From: Hypericum androsaemum
Lineage: Eukaryota > Streptophyta > Magnoliopsida > Malpighiales > Hypericaceae
DNA length: 64,000 bases
NCBI GenBank assembly: GCA_963995505.1
Contig: OZ023181.1
Location: forward strand, 9,399,487 to 9,463,486
Direction: 5' to 3'
Shown: positions 21,907 through 34,970 of the stretch, in pieces
Numbering within the stretch: position 1 is the first letter of the stretch
Layout: each line of letters begins with the position of its first letter
Translations under genes and position numbers: made by a program
The notes under the pieces: generated by a model
Database searches by the model: none
Seen by the model: the letters and a program-made list of their open reading frames with translations, nothing else
Told to the model about the DNA's origin: nothing

Positions 21907-24625
21907 TTTTTTTTTTTTGGCTAAATAGTGAAACTTTATTGATAAAAAAAAATACGGCAGGGGAAAAGAGACAAAAGGAAAACAAAAACTTAAAAAACTC
22001 TAAGGCCTAAGCAGAACTAGAGCAGCTAACTCGATATCATATCTAATAATTCTATTCAAACTAACTCACAAATCAGATAGTCAATGATGTTACTAAATCT
22101 AGTAACTAACGTCGACCAACTGAAAAATTCATCTTACTCGCTTGGGAGAGTGTTCCTGATAGGTGGATCATCGAGATAGACATCATCATACCTGAGCTCC
22201 TCCTCCATCCAATGCTTCTTCGCAAAGCTGGCCATCAAATTGATAGCCGGGTCATACATGACAGGCACCTCTATCATGCCATTGCCTTCCTGACCAACAA
22301 TAGGCATGGGAGGGGACGAGAACCCTACAGCCGCCCAAGCCGGAGGTGGAGGAGGCGTAGCACCCAGAATTCTGAAACCCAAAATCCCCTTGCCAAGGAA
22401 ACTCGGTTTCAATCCCGTAGCCCTGGATGTTGAGCCCGCATCCTTCTTTCTCAAGGTCTTTATAGGCAAAATACCACCCGCAGTGACATAGGCCTCCCGC
22501 CTAGCCTCATGCGGATCCGTGTGCTTCCTGCTAAAAAATGAGCCACCTGAGCCCCCATTCGAGCAAGTAACCTGTGCCTCCTACGGACTTTTTCCCTCTG
22601 CCTGTGTAGCTTGAGTCAATGACTCTGTGACTAACAGAATAGGAGTTTGTTGCCCCATTCTAGGAGAAGTCCCTGAGACATCCTCAATCACCACATCATA
22701 CCTCTCCAGAGAGCACTCATCCAGATACGTCAAGGTTAGGCAGCCCGCATGCGCACTCTCCTCGTCAAACAGCTCAGCCAAGCCAACCAAAACATCCACT
22801 TTAAACACATCAACGGCCTCCTGAGAATGTCCAATTATACACCTCGTATCTGTCTCCTTCTCAAGAGAAGAGGCAACCGAAACCTGTGCCAAACTTGGTG
22901 CTCTCCGAACTTGGTGCTCACCAAACTCCTTCAGCTCAAACTCAACCACCTTTTCAGGACAAGAGAGAGCCGATACCAAGTCCAAAATAGTGGGACCAAC
23001 ATCTTTCCCATGCACTTGACCACAATAAATGTCTGCAGGAGCTGAAACAAAAGGAAACAGTACACCAGCCTGGTCTTTGTGCGAATAGCCTAAAGCACTT
23101 TGATCACCATCCACTTGTACTAAAGGATGTGCAATGTCCTCCAATCTGCCCATAGGAGGCACCAAAATCTCACCCTCCTCTATGTCCTCTATATCTCATA
23201 ATGCATCAAAACCATTAGAAGTTGGGTCAATGCTTGTTTGCATTTGCATAGTGGCACTCGAAGACGAGCCACCCCGAACCTCATCCCCTCCAGTAGAATC
23301 ATGAACCCGAAGAGAATGCTCTTTCTTTTGCCAAAATTTCTTACCACGGGAAAGACCAGCTGTGTGTTGAACTGCCTTCGAAGCAACCTGCTTACCTCGG
23401 GCAATTTCCTGACTTTTAGAAGCACCAGCTGAGACTTCCTTCCCATGCAACTAGCGACATGAAGCACGAGAATGTCCAATGATCGTACAATAATCACAGT
23501 CAGATGGGGATCCTCAAAGACCACTTTCAACAAACCACTGCCATTCTTCCCCTCCAGCAAGACCGTGTCCCGAAACGGTTTGGTCATTTCAAGCTCAACA
23601 AGAACATGAATAATTGCACCGTTGAACCTGTTAAGAGCACTGGAGTCTAGACGAATAGGATTCCCCACCGCCACTGCCAAACCAAACCAAAAGGCAAAAA
23701 AAAGGAATGAAAAGTCAAGAAAATGAACCAAAAAATAAGAAAAAGAAAGAAAAAGATAATATAAGACAAGAAAAAGGCATGAAAAGGCAAAGTAAGTCAA
23801 GAAAAGGAAAGAAAAGGCAAAAAAAAGGTATGAAAAGGCAAGAAAAGGAAAGAAAAGACAAAAAAAAGATAAGAAAAGGCAAAAAAAATGCAAGAAAATG
23901 TATGAAAAATGCATGAAACTGCAAGAAAAAGGCATGAAAAGGACATGAAAAGGCAAAATAAGGCAATAAAAGGGCATAAAAAGGCAAGAAAAGGGCAAGA
24001 AAAGGCAAGAAAATACAAGAAAAATACATGTAAAGGCAAGAAAATGTAAGATAAGACAAGAAAAGGAAAAAAAATACAAGAAAAAACAAGATAAGACAAC
24101 AAGGTGTATCCAAACCTTGGCAAAGTGGAACTCATCTTTGTAGGTTTGAAGAATGGCCAAGAGGTAGCATTTTGCATGATTGAATCGACCAAATTATTGC
24201 GATAGAGGAACGCAAAGCAAATGATGAACAAGGTATTGAACCCTTAGGCATAATCAACCTTCCCGATGATGGCTCTCTTTCCATAATTCTCAGAAAAATC
24301 AGAGCGTTCATCATCCAATACAACAGAAAACTAATCATCTTTGAGGATAGGTTTGATAAAATTACCATCATTGGAACAACCCTCCTCCATGGAATGAACC
24401 GTATCTACGTATAATCATGGCTTCGATGAGATAGTAAGGACAGCCGTGGACTTCCAGCCATCCGTTGGTGCATCTACAATTTGCTTGGCCGAAGTATCAC
24501 CAATCTGGTTTCCGACTTGTGGAGGTATGCTGTTCAACAAAAGAGATTGGCCTGAACCAATCTCCACCGACCCTACAGCCCACGCGTCCCCCCGACATGG
24601 CATCTGAAAAGGTTGACCATACAAG
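21907..24625 (-). pseudogene. Polyadenylated retrocopy of a DUF4283/zinc-knuckle gene
   Basis: Reverse-strand gene remnant. Near 23450-23500 one frame reads CDYCTIIGHSRASC, a CX2CX4HX4C zinc knuckle, directly after GAIIHVLVELEMTKPF and VVFEDPHL, which match the segment before the knuckle in plant DUF4283/LINE ORF1-like proteins. Long downstream frames (23165-22581 and 22469-22134) continue as the variable tail. Past the tail, the reverse strand has CAATAAAG followed about 15 bases later by an uninterrupted A12 (forward 21907-21918), so the copy came from a polyadenylated RNA. Frameshifts, stops and a 400-bp purine-rich expansion between the N-terminal and knuckle parts make it dead. It could instead be an L1 element that lost ORF2. 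Confidence 0.6.
23697..24110. repeat. Purine-rich low-complexity repeat (GGCAAGAAAA-like)
   Basis: About 410 bp of AGAAAAGGCA(A/T)G-type units on the forward strand with almost no pyrimidines. It keeps the reverse frames open and produces a spurious Phe/Leu/Ser/Cys-rich 323-codon ORF that mimics a membrane protein. It interrupts the DUF4283 retrocopy. Confidence 0.85.
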
Positions 24626-24694
24626 GCGGGAAGGGACGCGTAAAGGTGCTATAAGAGAGAGAGAGCAAGCCGGCTTGCAAAGATATGAGCATCG

Positions 24695-26199
24695 TGTTAG
24701 TATATACGTCCTAGAGACAATCCTAGTAGGGGCATTGTACTTGATCACATTCAGTTATTTTATATTATTGATTTATAATGCTCGGCATTACACTCATTGA
24801 ATATATCGTTTGATTGTTTGCATATATTCATATTAGTGTTCCCATGAACTAATATTGTCATTAAAAATGTGAGATCTCAGATGACTATAAGCATGGTTCT
24901 TAAACAGCCACAATCAATGATCATCGAGAATGGGATATCGATGATGCAATTGAGATTGGTGTGCGATATGCATCATATCATTAGAGGATGTAGTGGTTCT
25001 CATAACTACGAGATACTAGGTATTTCATGATGAATGTACAGATACTTTGAGAGTATTGGCATGCCCAACCGAGAAACCATTTCGTGTATTCTATTTACGT
25101 GTCTACGAAAGTATCGGTTTATGGAGTAGTGTAATAGTCCTCCGACTTGAGATCAATACGCACGACATGTACGGAGTGATGGACTTTGACCATGACCAAC
25201 GCTTGCACTCCTGACGGGGTAGATACGACATGTGTTAGGTACATCACGAAGTGCATGTGCGTGGTAGTTGAGCCAAGAATAGGATTCATTCCTCAAATAG
25301 ACTTGGAGAGGATACTTATATTCTCATAACTAATTGGATCGTTAGTCATTGGCCAATGCACATCACTTTTGGAATGGTGTCTAAAAATGACAATATGATC
25401 AATTAGTAGAATGAGATAATATGATTAAGTTATTTGAATAGATACTTAATCATGTTCAAGACTTAATAGAGTATTCGCGAATGAAAGGACCGTATCATTG
25501 TGAGCTTCACATTACAGGTAGTTGCAGTATCCTCGCAACGTACCTCGTATGTTGAGATTGTCTGGTCTATTGTCTAGGGTTCGACTAAGACCGTTAGTTT
25601 GACTAATCGCTTGACATGTGAGGGCTTATGGATCACACAACAAGTAGTCTTTGTTTACGAATTGAAGTCGGTTAGATTAAATATTGATTTGATCAAGAAT
25701 ATTTAATCTATAGAGAAATATTGTAATTCTATTAGATGGAATTGTAGTTGTTTAATTAAATTAGATTTAATTAATATATAGTAAAACTAATCAAATATTG
25801 GACAAATTGATTGGATAAAAAAATGTTAATCGGACCTCAAGGACTAAAGGCCAATTAACGTGGAATTGTTAATTGGGCCTCAAGGCCCACAATGGTGATT
25901 AACGTGGAAGCCAAGCCAAGGGCTTAAGCTTGTAGTCCACGGAAATTACTCCTAATTAGATTAGGAGTTATTTAACAATTTTTCTATATATACATAAGGT
26001 TCTAGGGTTGCTGTACGCAAGAAACAACCTAGATACAAAATATATTTTTCTAGTTTCTTCGATAAAGAATTCTCCTAGCGAATTCTCGAAGATATCAACT
26101 GTCAAAGAGTTCGTAGACGAGAACTACGTGGATACCATAGTTGAGAATTCGATCTATAACGCGCTGCTGCGAACCTAGAGTTCGTGTCTATAAAATCCA
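24695..26199 (+). repeat. 5' LTR of copia element 3
   Basis: About 1.5 kb, from TGTTAGTATATACG to TATAAAATCCA just before the primer-binding site, so it shows the expected TG...CA ends. There is no second copy in the window to confirm the limits. Confidence 0.6.
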
Positions 26200-26203
26200 A
26201 GAG

Positions 26204-26215
26204 TGGTATCAGAAC
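26204..26215 (+). other. Primer-binding site (initiator Met tRNA) of copia element 3
   Basis: TGGTATCAGAAC, one base from the usual TGGTATCAGAGC complementary to the 3' end of plant initiator tRNA-Met, four bases after the LTR end. Confidence 0.75.
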
Positions 26216-27747
26216 TTCAGGCTGAATTTATGGCCGTATACATAAATATATGTATGTTTTGACTATATATATAACTGGTATATATATAACTTTGCTTGAG
26301 AAGCAAAGTTTCTGTAAGATTGTGAAATCTAACAAAGCAATTAATTGGGGTATTTAATTAACAACGGCGCTCGTAATCACAAAGGAGCCAACGTCGTGAC
26401 TGGTGAGGCTACGACGTCTGTGCTCCGATGTGCGCTAACGACGCCGGAGTCGGACCGAAGCAAGTGACGTCGATGACCGATTGGAGTTGGGCGAAGGTCG
26501 CTTCAAGCTTTTGAAGCTTGAAAAGCTTCGGACCGCCGTTAATGGCGATTCAAGATTTTCGTCCCGATTCCGGACACCACGCGTGAGGAGACGACGGATC
26601 GGGCTCAGGGACAACGTCAACATGACGGTGGAAAGGTCGTGACGGCTGCGGGGGCTACCTTGGAGGTTGTTTCCGGCCGCGAGCTGGTCTCGCCCAGTCA
26701 TGGGTCTTGTCGTGGCGGTGGCGGTGGCGGTGTCGATCGGATCGGCGACGATCAGATTTTTATTTGTCAGGGACCGATTTGCAAAATTGTCCTAAGGGCA
26801 TGCCTTGGAAATTTGATGTTCTTCAAGGACCGTTGTGCAAATTTTGAAAATCTGAAATTGCAGTTATGCCCCTGGGGTGTTTCTGTAATTTCAGATTTAA
26901 TGGTTAATTACGGTATGGTACCTGGATTAATCATAAAATTGCAATTTAGTCTCTAGTTAATTACAGGGACTTATTTGTAAATTTATTGGTATGGAATATT
27001 ACAGTCTGATCCTCAGAAGTTTCTGTAATTTTCCGGGATAGCTGGCGAATTACTTTTTGGTCCCTGAATTAATTCTAAAATTGCAATTAGGTCCCTAGAC
27101 TGAACTGAAAATAATGAATTAGATTCTAATAACTGTTTACATTTAATTTCTAAGTTAGATCTTATGAAATAATATGTGAACAATGAATGGATCTTGTTTG
27201 AGTAAGTTAAATACCCCGATAAAATTTTCCTCAAACTTAAATATGGTTTTCATTTGGAATGAATGATGTCTTCCATTATAATTAAGAGAAACCGAGATTT
27301 TGCTCTATAGTATTTTAGACCAAAGTCTTTTGCTTGGAGCTACATCTAATGGAACTCTTATAGGCACATGTGAATGTCGTCGTGTGATGGTTGTAAACCA
27401 CCCAAGTTATTTCACTAGCCAAAGCAAGGAAGTAATAAGGGGACATCGATTGGACTGAGTCCGATAACTAGGAATTGTATGCACTGCAATTGGTTTGGAG
27501 ACCTAGCGTTATGCTATTATAATCATCAGCCAAAGTAGGGGTTGTGATAGCAGTAATGTGGATCCTAGTCCATTATGATTTATATTAGATATAAATTCGT
27601 ACTCTTCCGATGAGGTCGTTGGGTATGTGAAAATAATGGAGACAAAATAAAACTAAAGGCCGTGTTTATTTTGATTGCTGAATGTTAATCACAGGAATTA
27701 CATGTTGTTTAATTCTCGTTTTAATTTATTTCCTTAGGTGTGTTGAA

Positions 27748-28071
27748 ATGGCTAACATGTCGTTGAGATTTGTACTGGAATTGAACAGGTTGGCTGGGCC
27801 GAATTTTTTGGATTGGCACTGAAACATGCGTTTGATGCTAAGGCAAGAAAGGATTGAGTACGTGTTGGACACGTCCATCCCTGTTACCCCTGCGGTTGAT
27901 TCTTCTGAACTTGCTAAGTTTGATGTAGATGCTAAGAAGATGCATCAGGATGATGCAAAGCAGACGCAGTGTGTTATGTTGCTTGGTATAATGCCTGAGC
28001 AGCATAACCTGCTTAAGATGAAAGTAGAGATCTCCCAAAAGCGCAAAAGTTTTGCCAGAGAGAGGGCTTAG
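27748..28071 (+). pseudogene. copia gag N-terminal fragment
   Basis: Reads from MANMSLRFVLELNRLAGPNF through LDWH, a TGA, then LRQERIEYVLDTSIP. This is the conserved start of UBN2-type copia gag (L.GPN(Y/F)LDWHRN.R..L..E...YVLD). One in-frame stop at about 27820 and truncation after AEQ-type helices (MLLGIMPEQHNLL) leave only about a third of gag. Confidence 0.8.
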
Positions 28072-28073
28072 GG

Positions 28074-28454
28074 TAAAAAAATGATATCAACGCTCTGTGC
28101 AGTTGAACTACAAGCCTTTTTTAAAACGAGAATCATATCACTGGACCAAACACACTTCCTTTAAATTTATAAAACTCGACACCTAGTTAAGCTAGAACAA
28201 CGCCTTCACCGGTTGATCTAAATAATAGTTAAAAATAAAAAGAAATATTTCAAATTTTTTTGAAAGGTAAATTTTTACATCATGATAATGCCAGACCTTG
28301 AACCATGTACTTTCATGAAATTGGTAACGCCTTTTGTCGTTAGGGTACACTCCCTTTGGCAAAAATATGAAAACAAGGTTAGAAAATTAAAATAAAGAAA
28401 AAAGAAAGAAAATTATGAAAACAAGGTTAGAAAATTTTAAAAAAAAGAAAAAAA
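28074..28454. other. Intergenic with a 22-bp direct repeat
   Basis: No gene seen. ATGAAAACAAGGTTAGAAAA occurs twice, near 28367 and 28416, within A-rich sequence just left of the large MULE. Confidence 0.45.
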
Positions 28455-29100
28455 GGGGACGATCAAGGAACGGGACGCGATTTGGTCCTGGGCCTATTAT
28501 CCAGAACCGGCCTGGACGTTTATAAGGTCCGGACGCACGCGGGAGCAGGCGAGTGTATTATGGTCAAAATATCCACACCACATGCGACGCGTGTGGCTAT
28601 TTCAAAATGGAAAACCCCGCTTAAAAAATGGCAAAACGGTTGACAAGCAGATTTTTCGGGATTCAATTCCTCCTTCCTCATCAGGAAAAAAAAGGATAAA
28701 CACCCATTTTCTCGCCATCTGCAGGTTAGAAACCCTAGATCACACCAAAAGGCACGGCGATTGGGACTGCAAAAACTACTGCAACCATCCATGAATCTTC
28801 AAATTACAGAGCAACAAACTACTGCAACAACCCTAGAAGAAACACAAAAGACGACAATGGATCTTCCAATTATAGAGCAAGAAACTTCGACCATTGAAGG
28901 TTAGTCGATCTCCTCCATCCCTCTCCCCTACATCGAACTACACCCATCCATTTTGAAAATCAACATCGAAATCTAAAACTCTTGCAGATCCAGAGCAACA
29001 AACGGGCGAGATAGCATGTTCAAATCAACACAGTTCAAAAACTTTGTCTATCCAATCCCAGGGAGGTAACTATTAGCCTGTAGCTCGTAGCTTGTCTTCG

Positions 29101-29325
29101 TACTAAAGATGTAGTTATTATTTAATGGTTTGTCATGATATGAGTTAATAGTTCATTTTGTATGATTGAATGGTTCTTCATGATATGATTTAATAGTTTG
29201 TTATGTTACGATTGAATGATTCATATAATTTAATGGTTGGTTCAATTACGATTGAATGGTTCGTCATGATATGATTTAATGGTTTGTTCAGTTATAATTA
29301 AGTTGTTTATTCAATTTTCCTTTTA
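29101..29325. repeat. 22-bp minisatellite block in transposase intron
   Basis: Degenerate units of the form ATTGAATGGTTTGTTCAGTTACG fill the intron between the second and third exons. The same unit recurs in four other non-coding blocks of this element. Confidence 0.75.
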
Positions 29326-30109
29326 TGCAGACTCAAAATTGGAACAACTGAAAAAAGAAGAATTCTGGAAAGAAAAATAGTTTGCCACCCCTGAAAATAT
29401 GCGAGAATTTTACTACTCTTACGCCCACCAAAAAGGATTTGGTGTGCGTACTCAGTATAGGTGAGAACGGATTATCAATGGCCTAAATACCATATATTAT
29501 GTCAAATACGTCTGCAACAAAGAGGGTTTCCGTCGGCCATCTAAGAATTTAAAAGAGAAAGATGCTCGGCCTTATGATCAAAGAGAGGAAAGAGTTGGGT
29601 GCCGTGCAATGATTTATTTCCATTATTCGATAGAGACAGCAGCTTATTATATAAAGGAATGGGTTGTTGAACATAATGATCACGAGCTACACTCTGAGGC
29701 GTGTTCCCATATGCACAGATCAGCCAGAGCTCTCAATCCTATTCAGCAACACATAGCTAACCTAAATAATCAAATAGGTATCCCACTAAGATCATCTTAT
29801 GAGCTGATGGCAGCAGCTGCTGGAGGTAAGCAACATCTTGGTTTCCTTCACGTGGATCTAAAAAATTATCTGGGCAGTCGAAGACAAAGGGCAATGAAAG
29901 GAGGTGAAGCTACTGCCCTGCTCGAGTATTTTAGAATAGAAGCATACCAAAATCCATTTTTTATTATGATATAGAAGTGGACTGTGAAGAAAAGATTGCA
30001 AATTTTTTTTGGGCTGACAGAAGGATGAGGATGGACTATAAATATTTTGGTGATGCAATCTCCTTCGACACAACATACCGAACAAACAAAAATTATCGGC
30101 CATTAGGTA

Positions 30110-30262
30110 TGTTGAATGGTTGGTCAACTCTGATTGAATAGTTTTTTCAGTTACGATTGAATGGTTTTTCAGTTACGATTAAATGGTTCGTTCTTTTCGA
30201 TTGTATGGTTTGTTCAGTTCCGAATAAATAGTTTGTTCAGTTTTATTGAATGATTTATTCAC
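30110..30262. repeat. 22-bp minisatellite block in transposase intron 3
   Basis: Units such as GTTACGATTGAATGGTTTTTCA run from just after the donor (GGCCATTAG/GTATG) to just before the acceptor (CTCATGCAG) and make up nearly the whole intron. Confidence 0.75.
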
Positions 30263-31834
30263 CTCATGCAGCGTTATTCGTTGGATATGACAACCATTGC
30301 ATGGGCTGCATTTTTGGTGCAGCTCTTCTGTTTGACGAGACAATAGATTCATTTCGATGGTTGTTCAAAACTTTCTTAAGGTGCATGAATGACAAAGGAC
30401 CAGAAACGATCTTCATTGACCAGGATGCAGCAATATCTAATGCCATCGAGTCTGATCTGCCAAATACGTACCATTGTCTCTGTACGTGGCATATACTAGA
30501 GAACGCGAAGAAACATCTTAGTCGTCTATACACATCTAAGGTAGCAAATTCGTTCCTTTATATGATAAATGAGGTAGACGATGAGGAAGAGTTTAATTAT
30601 GAATGGAATCTTATGATACAAGAGTGTTTCAACTCTGTTGGACACAAATGGCTGAATACAATACACAAATCAAGAAAAAAATAGTCATCTGCATGGGTTA
30701 AGCAACACTTCACCGCTGGGATGGTCACAACACAAGTTGTTGAATCCTTCAACAGCATTATAAGGCGGTATCTACAACCCGAATACAACCTCCTACAGTT
30801 CTTCGCACATTTTAACCATCTTTTGGATGGCAGAAGGTATGAAGTAGCTAAGGCCGACTATGACTCCAAGGATAAGAGACGCAACAACAAAAATAGATAC
30901 AACCAATTACTAAATTCAGCAGAAGTCTATACACATTGCATGTATGAAAAGTTTCAGGAACAATACGATCAATCTGCTGCCTACATGATAGAGCTACAAT
31001 GGGACAACCAACATCTCACAGGTATGCTCTATCACTGCCCTGATTGTTGTGTTATGATTTAATAGTTTATTCTGCCATGCTTAAATGATTTGTTCTTTGA
31101 TGATTAGATGGTCTTTGTTAATACCATGTGCAAATCACATTAGACACTACAATGTCTACACACTTTAGTTAAGCTAGATGAGAGAATGGTGCAGGTTCAC
31201 AAGTCACAAATGATACTCACATGCACATGTCGTTTGTATGAAACAGTTGGACTATTTTGCAGACACATATTAATAGTCATGGAGGCTTTGAGATCCTTAG
31301 GAGAAGAAGAATTCAGAGAGCTGCCTAACCATTATGTTATGAAAAGGTGGACAGTAAAAGCAAAGGATGGACTGGAGGAATCCGAGCTCCCTCTAAGAAG
31401 CTGTCAGAAAAGTAACAACAACGAAAGCTTCAATAAAGTAAAATGCAAGCTACTGGAGCTGGCAGATGAAGCCTTGTTGGATGCCCAGAATATCAATATT
31501 CTGGAAGAGCTAATTGTTACTGCGAGACATCAAATCTGACAACGTAGAGAAGCTCAAACACAATCAGCACAACCAGATGATTTTCAGACATCAACATCTC
31601 AACAACTTGGCAAAATTTTAAAGATGAGAGAGAATCCAAAGAAGTCAAAGAATAGAATAAAGAGTAAAAATGAGATCGGACGGATGAACAAAAAGGCAAA
31701 GTACAAATGTTTGGCGATAGACTTGAACAATCCTGCCCAATAACAAGATTTTTTAAATGTTTATGTTCATTCCCATACATTCTGATACTGTGGATACATT
31801 GATTAATGACATTACTGTTCTTTTAATACAGTGG

Positions 31835-32560
31835 ACTGTTCTTTAATAATCAAATAGTTTGCTAGGTTATGATTCAATGGTTCGCTAAGTTACGATTCAA
31901 TGGTTTGCTATGTTACGATTCAATGGTTTGTTATTTTACGTTTCAATGGTTTACTAGGTTACGATTTAATGGTTTGGTATGTTACGATTCAATGGTTTTG
32001 TATGTGATGATATAATGGTTGGCTTTTTTATAATACAATGATAAGGGGTTTAGGAATAGAATTGAACAAACACTTAGCGATAGACTTGAACATTCTTGCC
32101 CAATAACAAGCATAACAAAGATATTTAATATTTCTTCTCTCAAGGTTCAATAGTTTGCTATGTTACGATTCAATGGTTTGCTATGTTACGATTCAATAGT
32201 TTGTTATTTTACAATTCAATGGTTTACTAGGTTACGATTTAATGATTTGGTATATTACGATTCAATGGTTTGCTATGTGATGATATAATGGTTGGCTTTT
32301 TTATAATACAATGATAAGGGGCTTAAGGATAGAATTGAACAAATACTTAGCGATAGACTTGAACATTCCTGCCCAATAACAAACACAACAAAGATATTTA
32401 ATGTTTCTTCTCTCAAGGTTCAATGGTTTGCTATGTTACGATTCAATAGTTTGCTATGTTACGATCCAATGGTTTGCTATGTTACGATTTAATGGTTTGC
32501 TATATTACGATTCAATAGTTTGCTATATTATGATTAGACACCATCCAATGGTTTGCTATA
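31835..32560. repeat. Main 22-bp minisatellite array between the convergent genes
   Basis: Three runs (about 31840-32030, 32145-32290 and 32415-32560) of GGTTTGCTATGTTACGATTCAAT units. The runs are separated by copies of a longer unit holding AATGATAAGGGG and GATAGACTTGAACATTC..TGCCCAATAACAA, so a higher-order duplication of about 260-280 bp is superimposed. It lies exactly between the transposase 3' end and the ULP1-like 3' end. Confidence 0.85.
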
Positions 32561-34306
32561 TTATATCAGAAGCACACAAAATCTATAGATCTGTAATATC
32601 AATTCGAATAAACTGTGGATTTGTTTAGCATAATAACTAGGTGCATGTTCAACAATAGTTCGACCGAAAAAGTATATAACCTGGACAACGTTCAACTGTG
32701 GAGTATCACAATTATTTAACCCGCTTCTTCTTGCCTTTAGACCCTCACCATTTCATGGCGGCTTGCACAACCAATGGCAACACAAGATTATCAAGATGCA
32801 CCACCATTGTCTTCAACATATTCTTCCTGTGCTCAATGAGAAATGCACTTGTCTTCCAATTCCTTGTGTACATTGGATCAATCTCATTCAATGGCCAGCG
32901 TTTGGTGTATAGTTCACAGAAGAGGGACGCATATACTCCACAACTTCGGGTGTCGGGTTGCTTTGGAATATTATGCAAGATCCTGAATTCATATTCTTTA
33001 GCATTTACTTCTCTGAAATCACTCAGAAAGTAAATAAAAAGACCAAAAATCTTTTGTGCGTGGTTGATCAACTCCTCCTCCTTCTGTTCAACTTTTAAGG
33101 CAACATCGATCACGAACACAGAAAAGTGATCAACGTGGAACTATAGGAAGATCCACTGTCAACGAAACAGAAACGAAAATAAAAATCAACACAAAACTTG
33201 AGAATTATAAAAATAAAAATAGCTGCAATCAAACTTACATATAGAATGCGCTTCTTGTCTTCAGGTTTTCTCAGAAAAGGAAAAAAACTATTAACAGTAT
33301 TCTCAATATCTGTGAAATGAGCACGAGGGTTGGCAATTCCATCAACATTTGGATGTTCAGGCTTCAACCACCTTTCCTACAATCATTTATAAAAAAAATA
33401 AAATACAAAAGCATCAGATATCATCCGATGGTTTACAATATTATTATTCAATTGTATGATACTCACCGCTACCCAAATAGGGAGTATCACACGATCAATA
33501 TTCTCCCCATGGGCTTTCATGCCTTTGAGATGATATCTGAGATACCAATCTACAGCTGCTGATGAAAGCCACATCATTGGGCCAAGAGATTCAGTGTCGT
33601 CCCGCACCAATTTGATATTACCATCCCATCCAAAAATCTCTCCTCTGCAAAGCCATAACAACAAAATTATTTAAAATATATAGCTAAGAAATATTGCACA
33701 ACCACCCACATATCAATAACGTTCACACAATCAACTTACGACATATTTGGTCTCTTTCCTATTGCATACTGCCAGATAACATCATGCATATCATCCGTCA
33801 TCTCCATGAACACTTTCTTGGCATCCGCAGCCGCCTCTGGTCGATTAACAAATTTTTCAACATGCTTGTTGTATCTGGGAGGTGGGTTGTTAACCTTTAC
33901 CTCCCTTTCAAGTGCTTCAATCTCAACAGGGGTCAACTCATGCACAACAACCCACTCAACTTCTTTCCCTTTGTCCTTTTTCACCTTCTTAGAGCAAGGA
34001 GGAGGATCCATTGCTGGTACAACATCAGCTTCTGCTACTCCTTTGTCCTTATTTCCCCTCCTACGATGGCAAAGAGAATCCATTTGTGGAACATCAAAAG
34101 CTGTCACTCCTTCGTTCTTATCCCCCCTCTTCCTCTTCTTCTTATTCTCACCCGTAAAAGGAGTCTTCAGGTTCTTACTACGATACCTTGTGCGCTTGCC
34201 TATAACATTAGGACTCGCCGGCTCATCCAAAATAATCATACCCGGGGCACCAGCAACATCACCACTACCCACATTACCCATCTCCCCCTTCTTGCCAGCA
34301 ATCATC

Positions 34307-34480
34307 TTTGCTGAAACCTCATCTACATGTGCAAAAAATAAATGTGTAAAATTTGGATCATTAAACAAGCTTTGCGAATCAGATTCATTTACCTTTGCTG
34401 AAATCTCGTCAACCCGGGCAAAAAGTAATTGTGTAAAAATTGGATCATTAAACAAGCTCTGCGAATCAGATTCTTTAGAC
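34307..34480 (-). repeat. 87-bp in-frame tandem duplication in ULP1-like exon
   Basis: Two copies of an 87-bp (29-codon) unit encode ESDSQSLFNDP(I/N)FT followed by (A)(R/H)VDE(I/V)SAK. They are in frame and diverged at several codons, so the duplication is not recent. Confidence 0.85.
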
Positions 34481-34799
34481 TGGTTGGCATCTCCAGCAGG
34501 TTGGTGAACGTTATGTGTGGCAGCAAATTTATCGAAAAGATCTTCAAAACCTAATGAGAAAGATGGAGGATCAAAATCATTACCAACACGAGGTGCACCA
34601 TCCTTTTTCTCATCACGATCATGATGATCAGACCCCCTGCCCTCTTCAACCCCCTTAACAACTTCTTGTGACAGATCTTCTGCACTCCTAACAGCGTCTT
34701 CACCCATGCTTGACACTGATGCGAAAATATCACTCTGAATGTCCTCCGCATCATACTTTTTGCCTCTCCTAAGTTCCCACATATGAATCGTCTGTTACA

Positions 34800-34970
34800 G
34801 TATATATTAACAACAAATTGTTTGTTATGTAATCATCAAATAGTTTGATCTATTATGATTAAATGGCTTGTTCTGTTATGATTAAATAGTTTGTTCTGCT
34901 ATGATTGAATGATTTGGTCTTTGATTATTAAATTATTTGTTATGTGATGATTAAATAGTTTGTTAACAAG
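34800..34970. repeat. 22-bp minisatellite block in ULP1-like gene intron
   Basis: Units such as ATGATTAAATAGTTTGTTCTGTT fill the intron between exons 3 and 2. The unit has the same forward-strand orientation as in the transposase introns although this gene is on the reverse strand. A short inverted copy occurs near 36355-36405. Confidence 0.75.

Larger units (their letters stand above)
24695..28073 (+). mobile_element. 3'-truncated Ty1/copia retrotransposon 3
   Basis: A single long LTR (24695-26199), then a primer-binding site, a 1.5-kb leader and the start of a copia gag; everything after about codon 108 of gag is missing and no second LTR is present. The LTR start TGTTAGTATATACGTCCTAGAG is of a type I associate with long-LTR plant copia families. 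Orientation is forward. Confidence 0.75.
28791..31540 (+). pseudogene. MULE transposase (FAR1 DNA-binding, DDE, SWIM), degenerate
   Basis: Exons read as 28791-28899, 28988-29065, 29331-30106, 30272-31021 and about 31144-31540; the first four junctions keep frame across GT-AG introns. Domains in order: FAR1 zinc-binding region with FYYSYAHQKGFGVRT and HNDHELHSEAC; MULE transposase core with the acidic triad in ISFDTTYRTNK, FIDQDAAISNAI and VVESFNSIIR, plus the conserved CTWHILENA; C-terminal SWIM zinc finger CTCRLYETVGLFCRHIL. Breaks: stops near 29379, 29467 and 30682, a frameshift near 29965, and an unclear last junction. The family works as a cut-and-paste transposase in the nucleus; FAR1/FHY3 transcription factors descend from it. 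The catalytic residues survive although the frame is broken. Confidence 0.88.

Noticed and set aside
23189..24160. 323-codon reverse ORF resembling a multi-pass membrane protein (FLPFSCLF-like repeats)
   Set aside because: Its hydrophobic part is the translation of a purine-rich low-complexity repeat; the rest is the wrong or shifted frame of the DUF4283 retrocopy.
33694..34507. Long forward ORFs of 206 and 233 codons
   Set aside because: They are antisense to exon 3 of the ULP1-like gene, whose reverse frame has splice junctions and family motifs.
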